NCBI GenBank assembly: GCA_002343425.1
Contig: DDSO01000031.1
Span: 1-12,124, forward strand
Length of the DNA stretch: 12,124 bases
Direction: 5' to 3'
Source: Brevundimonas sp. UBA2388
GTDB lineage: Bacteria; Pseudomonadota; Alphaproteobacteria; Caulobacterales; Caulobacteraceae
Both the position numbers and the translations under genes were made by a program. Below the pieces are notes generated by a model. That model searched no databases. It was not told the origin of the DNA and worked only from the letters and a program-made list of their open reading frames with translations. How positions within the stretch are numbered: position 1 is the first letter of the stretch; each line of letters begins with the position of its first letter. Below, piece after piece: positions 6,771-12,124 of this stretch.

Positions 6771-7040
6771 TCAGGCGGCGGCCATCTTCTTCAGCTGTGC
6801 GGCCAGACGACCCACCTTGCGCGAACCCGTGTTCTTGTGAACCACGCCCTTGGACACGGCGCGCATCAGCTCGGACTGGGCCTCGATGAAGGCGGTCTTC
6901 GCGGCGGCGGCGTCGCCCCCCGTGACGGCTTCCTGGAATTTGCGCAGGAAGGTGCGGACGCGCGTGCGGCGCGCCTTGTTCACTTCGGTGCGGGCAGCGA
7001 TCTTGCGGATCGCTTTCTTGGCGCCGGCATTGTTGGCCAT
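6771..7040 (-). CDS. rpsT: 30S ribosomal protein S20
   Basis: Primary binding protein of the 16S rRNA 5' domain in the small ribosomal subunit. The 89-residue product has the family's usual length and composition, begins [20 protein letters not shown], and is rich in Lys, Arg and Ala with helical character. Typical stretches are [13 protein letters not shown] and the C-terminal [22 protein letters not shown]. The ATG at 7040 has AAGG 8 nt upstream. It is monocistronic by its own promoter (7110-7138) and terminator (6682-6713), and lies just upstream of dnaA on the same strand, an order I recall from Caulobacter. Confidence 0.97.
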   Translation of the reverse strand: MANNAGAKKAIRKIAARTEVNKARRTRVRTFLRKFQEAVTGGDAAAAKTAFIEAQSELMRAVSKGVVHKNTGSRKVGRLAAQLKKMAAA

Positions 7041-7109
7041 CAGTCAAACCTTACGAACGGAAACGCCGCGGAGCACGGTCCACGGCGGGGAAATCTCGAA
7101 GAGCGCGCG

Positions 7110-7138
7110 GCTATAGCGGAAAGGGGTTGGGGGGTCAA
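7110..7138 (-). promoter_or_regulatory. rpsT promoter
   Basis: On the minus strand TTGACC (7133-7138) and TATAGC (7110-7115) are separated by exactly 17 bp, and the -10 reads GCTATAGC in context. This closely fits the Caulobacter housekeeping sigma consensus (TTGAC-type -35, GCTANAWC-type -10). It lies 70 bp before the rpsT start. Confidence 0.75.
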
Positions 7139-7187
7139 CGAAGAGTCTGGCGCCGCCGCAACGGGGCCGCGAACGCAAGAGACGGTC

Positions 7188-7217
7188 TACAGTTGACGCC
7201 TTCTGGTTACAATTGTA
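7188..7217 (+). promoter_or_regulatory. BlaI-type operator and promoter for blaI-blaR1 pair
   Basis: TACAATTGTA at 7208-7217 is a perfect palindrome of the TACA-N2-TGTA form bound by BlaI/MecI repressors. A weaker copy, TACAGTTGAC, begins at 7188, exactly 20 bp upstream and so on the same DNA face. TTGACG (7193-7198) lies between and can be the -35; the best -10 is a weak TAGCGT at 7216-7221. Bound repressor would cover the promoter, giving self-repression. The repressor start is 35 bp downstream. Confidence 0.65.
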
Positions 7218-7251
7218 GCGTACTCGCGACATTGATCGTGAGACCCGCGCC

Positions 7252-7638
7252 ATGGCTGAACCGACCGCCCCCAGCGAGACTGAACTGGACGTCCTCAAAT
7301 GCTTCTGGCGCGACGGCGATCTGTCGGCGCGCGAGGTGCAGGGCCGGATAGCGGCGGACCTGGGCTGGTCGTCGTCGACGACGCGGACGGTGCTGGAGCG
7401 GATGCGGGCCAAGGGCCTGCTGAGCCGGCGCGATGTGCACGGGATGGCGGTCTATTCGACGGCCCAGCCCAAGACGGCGGTGATCGGCGGGTTGATGAAA
7501 CGGCTCGGCGCCATGCTGGATCTGGACGGCCCCCTGCCCGCGGCCGCCTTCTCGGGCAGCCAGATCCTGGATGCGGACGATATCGCCGAACTGGAGGCCG
7601 CCCTGGCCGCGCCGGACGCTGATCGGGAGGACCGCTGA
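7252..7638 (+). CDS. BlaI/MecI/CopY-family transcriptional repressor
   Basis: Winged-helix repressor of 128 residues, the family's usual size. The DNA-binding part covers about residues 8-75: SETELDVLKCFW, LSAREVQGRIAADLGWSSSTTRTVLERMRAKGLL (helix-turn-helix with the recognition helix around STTRTVLERM) and the wing RRDVHGMAVYS. The C-terminal part (about 76-128), which dimerises and holds the protease-sensitive site in this family, ends in an Ala/Asp-rich tail. It is followed at once by an M56 protease gene, with the TGA and ATG sharing one base (TGATG), so the two are translationally coupled. The operator upstream suggests self-regulation. No beta-lactamase gene is present, so the controlled target is unknown. 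It was probably inserted between rpsT and the hydratase gene. Confidence 0.9.
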   Translation: MAEPTAPSETELDVLKCFWRDGDLSAREVQGRIAADLGWSSSTTRTVLERMRAKGLLSRRDVHGMAVYSTAQPKTAVIGGLMKRLGAMLDLDGPLPAAAFSGSQILDADDIAELEAALAAPDADREDR

Positions 7639-9758
7639 TGGGCGCGCCCGAACTGATGGTCCTGTCGCTGGGCCTGTCGGTGGTCGTGGCCGTGCTTGGT
7701 TGGACGGGCGGCCGGGGGGTCGAGCGGGTGAGCGCCGATCCGCGGCTGAGGGACCGGATTTGGGCCGGAGCGCTGGTCCTGCCGGCCCTGCCGCCGCTGG
7801 CGGTCGGGCTGATGCTGCTGACGCCCGCGCCGGTGCGGGAGATATCGCTGGCCGCCACGACCCTGCCGGCCGGCCTCGCCCCGGCGCCGGTCGGAAGCGC
7901 TGTCGTCGCCTCGCAGGCTTTCGCCCTCGACCCGACCATGGCGGCCTGGGTCGTTCTGGGGGTCGCGGCCGTGCTGACGGCCGTTCGTCTCGCGGCTCTG
8001 GCGCTGCGGGCCGGGCGACTGCTCCGCGTCATCGGTCAGGCCGAGGCGCCGGGCCCGGCGGTGATGGCGATGGTCGAGGCCGCGGCCCGCGATCTCGCCA
8101 TCCGCCCGCCGCGTGTGGGCGTCAGCGCCGCAACCTCCGAGGCGCTGCTGGCCAGTCTGGGCCCGGCGCGGCTGATCCTGCCTGTGGGTCTCAGCGAGGC
8201 GGCGGATGCGGAGGCGGCCCGCGCCGTCATCGCTCATGAACTGGCCCATCTGAAGCGCGGCGACCATCGCGCCGTCTGGATGGAGGAAGCCCTGCTGGTC
8301 GCCCTGGCCTTCAATCCCCTCATGCCGGTTCTGCGCGCCCGGCGCGCCGCCGCGCGGGAAGAGGCCTGTGACGCCCTGGCCCTTCAACAGGCCGCGCCGG
8401 ACATTCGCAGGGCCTATGCCAGATCCCTGATCGAGGCCTTGCGGGACCGCGCCGGTCCGCACGCCTCCGGCGGCCTGCCCGCCCTGACCTTCACCGGCGC
8501 GGGAAGGACCACCGCCATGCGCCGACTGAAAGCCGTCCTCAACCCCGCCCCCGCCGCCGGCCGCGGCCTCCGTCTGACCGCCTTCGGACTGGCCGGCCTG
8601 ATCGCCCTGCTGGGCGGCGCCGGATCGCTGGCGGTGGCCGCGGAGCGGGAGGCAGTACTTGTGATCAACGCCGCCGCTCCGGTGACCGGCTCGGAGGCGG
8701 CGGCCGAACGGGCGGACGGGCCGGGCCCGGCGGCGGCTTCGACGCTGCTCGCCGAACAGTCGCGCAGCGTCGATCTGGGCCCGGACACGCGCACCCTGCT
8801 GAACGGCGCCCCCCTGCCCGAGGGCCTGCCGATGTGGGCCGTGGCCGCCGAACGCGTGGACGTCCGCACGAACGAGCGCCCGCGGGCCGTCAATCTGATC
8901 CTGGCCTTCACCGGAACGGTCCCGGTCAGCGTGGACGGCCATCGCATGCCGGACGGCTTTCCGGTCAGCGGCGTCAGTCCGGAGGCCGTGGCCCGCGTGG
9001 AAACCATCGGGGGCCATGTGATGTATACGCTGAAGCCCGAGGCCGAGGTGCGCCGCGACCGGATCAGCGCCAGCCGCGAACGGGCCGCCGCGCGAATGGC
9101 GACCGACACGGCCCGGAACGCCCTGAGCCCGGAGCAGCAGGCGCGCTACCGTGATCCCACGGCTCGCGAATACCAGACCCTGTGCGCGTCGGCCGACCCG
9201 GGCGATGATGGGTTCTGCGCAGGCGTCATGTTCTCACAGTTGCAGGCTGACGGTCTGTGTCTGCCAGCGGAACTGGACCGTGGGTCCGAGATTGTCCGGC
9301 GCGCCGCGCTGGGCGACCTGGTCGCCCGCGGCAAGGCCGAGATAGCCCGCGCCTCAATCCGGCCCGGCGACCGGCCCACGGACGTTGCGCGCTCGGCCCT
9401 CGCGCGGGCCTATCCCTGTGACGCGGCCGGCGCGACGCCGGTCAGCCAGCCTGGGCCCCTCGCTTCAGGAGCCCGGGCCGCACCGGCTGAAGCGGCGGAG
9501 GTCGCCGGGGTGGAGACGGGGGGAACAGGCCCCCAGAGCCAGACGCCTGGAACCGCCGTCGCCCCGGAGGAACCCCGTGAAAGCGAGTTCCTCGCCGAAC
9601 GCCGGGCCGAGCGGGCGGCGACGCGTGAGGCCTGGCCGAGCGAGCGCGGACTGCGTCTTCCGGGCTGGCCGCGCGCGGACCGACCCGCCCGGAACAGCCC
9701 CTTCCGTAACGAACGCGTGGCGTCCGATCCGCAGAACGCGCGCGTCCCGAGGCCCTGA
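7638..9758 (+). CDS. BlaR1-like M56-family membrane metalloprotease / antirepressor
   Basis: Partner of the preceding BlaI-type repressor; in the family, a signal from outside activates zinc proteolysis, leading to repressor loss. The 706 residues include membrane segments at about 5-22, 42-62, 101-123 and 311-335. The cytoplasmic protease domain has HELAH (200-204) with the downstream NPLMP (226-230) and REEACD (240-245), the M56 zinc and active-site pattern. GGGAGG lies 7 nt before the ATG. The C-terminal 370 residues should be periplasmic. They do not look like the penicillin-binding sensor of BlaR1: instead there is a segment VSVDGHRMPDGFPVSGVSPEAVARVETIGGH (about 434-464), faintly like a TonB-plug fold, four Cys downstream, and a Pro/Arg/Ala-rich tail. 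The sensed signal is therefore unknown. It converges on echA with a 3-bp gap between stops. Confidence 0.88.
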   Translation: MGAPELMVLSLGLSVVVAVLGWTGGRGVERVSADPRLRDRIWAGALVLPALPPLAVGLMLLTPAPVREISLAATTLPAGLAPAPVGSAVVASQAFALDPTMAAWVVLGVAAVLTAVRLAALALRAGRLLRVIGQAEAPGPAVMAMVEAAARDLAIRPPRVGVSAATSEALLASLGPARLILPVGLSEAADAEAARAVIAHELAHLKRGDHRAVWMEEALLVALAFNPLMPVLRARRAAAREEACDALALQQAAPDIRRAYARSLIEALRDRAGPHASGGLPALTFTGAGRTTAMRRLKAVLNPAPAAGRGLRLTAFGLAGLIALLGGAGSLAVAAEREAVLVINAAAPVTGSEAAAERADGPGPAAASTLLAEQSRSVDLGPDTRTLLNGAPLPEGLPMWAVAAERVDVRTNERPRAVNLILAFTGTVPVSVDGHRMPDGFPVSGVSPEAVARVETIGGHVMYTLKPEAEVRRDRISASRERAAARMATDTARNALSPEQQARYRDPTAREYQTLCASADPGDDGFCAGVMFSQLQADGLCLPAELDRGSEIVRRAALGDLVARGKAEIARASIRPGDRPTDVARSALARAYPCDAAGATPVSQPGPLASGARAAPAEAAEVAGVETGGTGPQSQTPGTAVAPEEPRESEFLAERRAERAATREAWPSERGLRLPGWPRADRPARNSPFRNERVASDPQNARVPRP

Positions 9759-9761
9759 GCC

Positions 9762-10550
9762 CTACCGGCCGGTGAAGTTCGGCTTCCGCTTCTCCACGAA
9801 GGCCGCCATGCCTTCCTTCTGGTCCTCGAAGGCGAAGAGGGAGTGGAACAGGCGGCGTTCGAACTGGACGCCCTGGGTCAGGGTGGTCTCCAGCGCGGCG
9901 TTGACCATTTCCTTGTTGGCCATGACGGCCAGAGGGCTTTGCGAGGCGATCTTCGCGGCGATCTTGCGGACCTCGTCCAGCAGGGCTTCGTGCGGGACGA
10001 CGCGGCTAGCGAGGCCGGCGCGTTCGGCCTCGGCGGCGTCCATCATGCGGGCGGTCAGGACCATGTCCATGGCCTTGGACTTGCCCACCAGACGGGTCAG
10101 GCGCTGGGAGCCGCCGATGCCGGGGGCGACGCCGAGGTTGATCTCGGGCTGGCCGAATTTCGCCTTCTCGCTGGCGACGATGAAGTCGCACAGCATGGCC
10201 AGTTCGCAGCCGCCGCCGAGGGCGAAGCCGTTGACGGCGGCGATGATCGGCTTGCGGAAACGGGTGATGCGGTCGTGGCCGAGGGCGAAGAAATTGCCCG
10301 TGTACATCTGGGCGTAGGTCTGGTCCTGCATCTCCTTGATGTCGGCGCCGGCGGCGAAGGCCTTGTCGCCCGACCCGGTCAGGATCACGCAGCGGACGCT
10401 GTCGTCGTGTTCGACGGCGTCGAGAAAGTCCGACAGGTCCTTGAACAGGGCCGAGTTGAGGGCGTTGAGCGCCTCGGGCCGGTTCAGGGTCACCAGCGCA
10501 TAGCCGTCGGCGTGGCGTTCGATGAGGAGGGTGGAATAGGTGTCGGCCAT
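9762..10550 (-). CDS. Enoyl-CoA hydratase (crotonase family)
   Basis: Adds water to trans-2-enoyl-CoA to give 3-hydroxyacyl-CoA in fatty acid breakdown. The 262 residues match the short single-domain crotonases. The oxyanion-hole segments are AAGADIKEM (67-74) and GFALGGGCELAMLCD (108-122). The two catalytic glutamates of true hydratases are present, Glu116 in GGGCEL and Glu136 in GQPEINLG. The C-terminal KRKPNFTGR is typical of short-chain enoyl-CoA hydratases (EchA/FadB-like). The start is the ATG at 10550, with GGAG about 11 nt upstream. Repeat element B fills the space to the upstream membrane gene. Substrate chain length cannot be told from sequence. Confidence 0.95.
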   Translation of the reverse strand: MADTYSTLLIERHADGYALVTLNRPEALNALNSALFKDLSDFLDAVEHDDSVRCVILTGSGDKAFAAGADIKEMQDQTYAQMYTGNFFALGHDRITRFRKPIIAAVNGFALGGGCELAMLCDFIVASEKAKFGQPEINLGVAPGIGGSQRLTRLVGKSKAMDMVLTARMMDAAEAERAGLASRVVPHEALLDEVRKIAAKIASQSPLAVMANKEMVNAALETTLTQGVQFERRLFHSLFAFEDQKEGMAAFVEKRKPNFTGR

Positions 10551-10567
10551 GGGGCGGGCTCCGAAGG

Positions 10568-10699
10568 AGTGGCTAGTGGCTAGTGGCTAGTGGCTGGTGA
10601 GCGGTGCGTCCAGATTTGGCAGAGATTTCGTCGGCGGCCGGAGCCTGGCGCCTACCCGCTAACCCACTAGCCACAAGCCACTAGCCACTAGCCACTCTA
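10568..10699. repeat. Heptad-armed inverted element B
   Basis: The left arm holds AGTGGC followed by TAGTGGC at 10574, 10581 and 10588, then the drifting units TGGTGAG and CGGTGCG. The right arm, read on the minus strand, begins directly after the stop codon of the small membrane gene (10697-10699) and repeats AGTGGC, TAGTGGC, TAGTGGC, TTGTGGC, TAGTGGG. Bases 10568-10588 and 10676-10696 are perfect 21-bp reverse complements; extending to 10599/10665 gives 32 bp with two mismatches. The spacer carries GGCAGAGATT (10618-10627), the reverse complement of the element A motif. The element occupies nearly the whole gap between the membrane gene and echA. Confidence 0.88.
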
Positions 10700-11146
10700 C
10701 CGCCGCGGGATCAGCGCCAGCGTCAAACCGGCCCGCAGCAGTTCCGCACTCACCACCATGGCCAGAAGGGCATTGGCGGCGATGACCTGACCGCGCGCGC
10801 CGGACAGGTCGAGGCTCCAGCCGAACAGGGAGGCGAAGGCCAGCGCCGCCGCCGCTGACAGGGCCAGACCGATCAGCAGCATCAGGGCGACATGGCTGGC
10901 CTTCAGCGCCGCGTCGAGCGTCGGGCCCTCGTCCAGCACGCGGGCGCGGCGGCGGAACAGCCAGGCGATCAGGCCGGTGGCCACGGTCTCGGCGAGGATG
11001 ATCACGGCCAGGGCGCCGAGGAACCAGAGGGCCAGGCCGCCGGTCTCGCCGCGGCGCATCTGCTGCAGGAAATGGCCGAAATAGGCGCCCCAGACGGCGA
11101 GGCCGACAATCAGGCTGATCCAGAGGTGGGTGCGGCGGTGGGTCAT
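10697..11146 (-). CDS. Hypothetical four-helix membrane protein
   Basis: No family recognised. The 149-residue product has four likely membrane segments (about 8-28, 37-64, 84-109 and 118-146), a basic N-terminus (MTHRRTH) and a cytoplasmic-looking loop RRRARVLDEGPTLDAALK (66-82), which suits N-in and C-in topology. The start is the ATG at 11146. The frame is open back to 11239, but those 31 codons run through repeat element C and encode no recognisable protein. No Shine-Dalgarno is seen: the bases upstream are CCGTCCC after the heptad arm, only 7 bp away, so the repeat may affect initiation. It lies between mutM and echA on the same strand, with heptad elements on both sides. Confidence 0.7.
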   Translation of the reverse strand: MTHRRTHLWISLIVGLAVWGAYFGHFLQQMRRGETGGLALWFLGALAVIILAETVATGLIAWLFRRRARVLDEGPTLDAALKASHVALMLLIGLALSAAAALAFASLFGWSLDLSGARGQVIAANALLAMVVSAELLRAGLTLALIPRR

Positions 11147-11153
11147 GGGACGG

Positions 11154-11263
11154 TAGTGGCTAGTGGTTAGTGGTTGGCCGGCGGGCCGGGCGAGGCGCGG
11201 TTGGTGTCGCCCTTCCGCCGCCAGAGATGCGGCAATCACTAGCCACTAACCACTCGCCACTCA
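11154..11263. repeat. Heptad-armed inverted element C
   Basis: The left arm holds TAGTGGC (11154), TAGTGGT (11161) and TAGTGGT (11168). The right arm, read on the minus strand, starts within the mutM stop codon TGA (11261-11263) and runs AGTGGC, GAGTGGT, TAGTGGC, TAGTGAT. The arms pair imperfectly, with several single mismatches. The spacer of about 60 bp is GC-rich and holds GCCAGAGATG (11220-11229), a variant of the motif shared by elements A and B. The element fills the gap between mutM and the small membrane gene. Confidence 0.85.
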
Positions 11264-12124
11264 TCTTTTCTGGCAGATCGGGCACCAGAAGGTCGAGCGA
11301 CCGCCCTGGACGGTGCGTTTGACGACGCCGGCGCATCCCTCTGCGAGGCACGGCTGGCCCTCGCGGCCGTAGACGTCGAACCGGTGCTGGAAATAGCCCT
11401 GGCCGCCGTCGGCGTTGGCGAAATCCTTCAGGGTCGAGCCGCCGGCGATGATGGCCTCGCCGAGGACATCGCGGACCACGGCGGCGAGGGTTTCGAGGCG
11501 GGGCTTCGACACCTTGCCCGCCGCGATCAGGGGCGAGATGCGGGCGCGATAGAGGGCCTCGCAGACGTAGATGTTGCCGAGGCCCGCAACGACGCGCTGG
11601 TCCAGCAGGCTGACCTTGATGTTCTGCTTCTTGCCGGAGAAGGCCTCGGCCAGATGCGCGCCGGAGAAGCCGTTGCCGAGCGGTTCGGGGCCGAGGGCGG
11701 CGAACCACGGATGGGCCTCGACCCCCACGGTCGGGATCAGTCCCATGAAGCCGAAGCGGCGGGCGTCGGCGAAACCGACGCGCGTCGTGACGGCGCCGCG
11801 CACGGCGCAGAGGCTCATATGCTCATGCTTGCCGGCGATGGGCGCGGCCTCCTCGAACTCGCCCAGCTGTTCGCCGTCGAGCGTGAAGCGGCCGGTCATG
11901 CCGAGGTGGCTGACCCAGGACTCGCCGGTCGACAGCGGCATGAGCAGATATTTGGCGCGGCGGTCGATCCGTTCGACGATCGCGCCTTCCAGCCGCTCGG
12001 GGAAGCGGTCGGGAAAGGGAAAGCGCAGGTCCGGCCGGTTCTGGCGCACCCGCGTCAGGCGCGCCCCGGTCAGGACGGGCTCAAGGCCGCGACGGACGGT
12101 TTCGACCTCGGGGAGTTCGGGCAT
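11261..12124 (-). CDS. mutM: Formamidopyrimidine-DNA glycosylase (8-oxoguanine DNA glycosylase)
   Basis: Bifunctional glycosylase/AP lyase that removes 8-oxoguanine and formamidopyrimidines from DNA. The gene is complete at 287 residues, with its ATG at the last three bases of the window, so its ribosome site and promoter are outside. The N-terminus MPELPEVETVRRGL supplies the catalytic Pro2 and Glu3, and Lys58 lies in DRRAKYLL. The helix-two-turn-helix region carries LLDQRVVAGLGNIYVCEALY (173-192). The C-terminal zinc finger has Cys259, Cys264, Cys281 and Cys284, with Arg276 in GGRSTFWCP. The first Cys pair is CX4C rather than the CX2C of the E. coli enzyme. The stop codon is the first unit of repeat element C. 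Identity is certain. Confidence 0.97.
   Translation of the reverse strand: MPELPEVETVRRGLEPVLTGARLTRVRQNRPDLRFPFPDRFPERLEGAIVERIDRRAKYLLMPLSTGESWVSHLGMTGRFTLDGEQLGEFEEAAPIAGKHEHMSLCAVRGAVTTRVGFADARRFGFMGLIPTVGVEAHPWFAALGPEPLGNGFSGAHLAEAFSGKKQNIKVSLLDQRVVAGLGNIYVCEALYRARISPLIAAGKVSKPRLETLAAVVRDVLGEAIIAGGSTLKDFANADGGQGYFQHRFDVYGREGQPCLAEGCAGVVKRTVQGGRSTFWCPICQKR

Noticed and set aside
9766..9775. Palindrome ACCGGCCGGT at the echA 3' end as a terminator
   Set aside because: It lies within the echA coding end, has no loop or U-tract, and is expected by chance in such GC-rich sequence.
11147..11239. 31-codon N-terminal extension of the small membrane protein
   Set aside because: It is translated from repeat element C; the hydrophobic protein starts well at the ATG at 11146.
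4766..11263. Heptad arrays as a CRISPR array
   Set aside because: Units are 7 bp, directly tandem without unique spacers, and there are no cas genes; the arms face each other.

Overview
This 12.1 kb window looks like a GC-rich alphaproteobacterial chromosome, most likely Caulobacteraceae (Brevundimonas-like). The grounds are the high GC content, GANTC (CcrM-type) sites clustered upstream of dnaA, a TTGACC-17-TATAGC promoter before rpsT, and the gene set mutM, enoyl-CoA hydratase, rpsT, dnaA, which I recall as the order near the Caulobacter origin. The genus is inference; I ran no search.

Most genes lie on the minus strand. Reading from the right end in their own direction they are: mutM (starts exactly at the window edge), a small membrane protein, an enoyl-CoA hydratase (echA-like), rpsT, dnaA, dnaN, recF, and the first 353 codons of gyrB, which is cut by the left edge. 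Two plus-strand insertions interrupt this chain. A BlaI-type repressor with a BlaR1/M56-type membrane metalloprotease sits between rpsT and the hydratase. A six-helix membrane protein of unknown function sits between recF and dnaN. The core is a replication and DNA-maintenance block: initiator DnaA, sliding clamp, RecF, gyrase B and the 8-oxoguanine glycosylase MutM.

Regulatory signals include a clear rpsT promoter and terminator, three GANTC sites in 37 bp upstream of dnaA, and a TACA-N2-TGTA operator before blaI. An imperfect second operator copy lies 20 bp upstream of the first.

The most unusual content is a set of three intergenic elements (4766-4881, 10568-10699, 11154-11263). Each is about 110-130 bp and has arms of tandem 7-bp units (consensus TAGKGRY) facing each other across a 55-75 bp spacer. 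In all three, one arm begins at or within the stop codon of the upstream gene (dnaA, the small membrane protein, mutM). The spacers share a short motif (RATCTCTGSC) found in both orientations. The copy between dnaA and dnaN can be written as a four- or five-tract G-quadruplex motif on each strand, and its spacer holds a perfect DnaA box (TTATCCACA). I do not recognise this repeat family; it is the best candidate here for something undescribed. A different, longer inverted repeat (1533-1719) sits between recF and gyrB.
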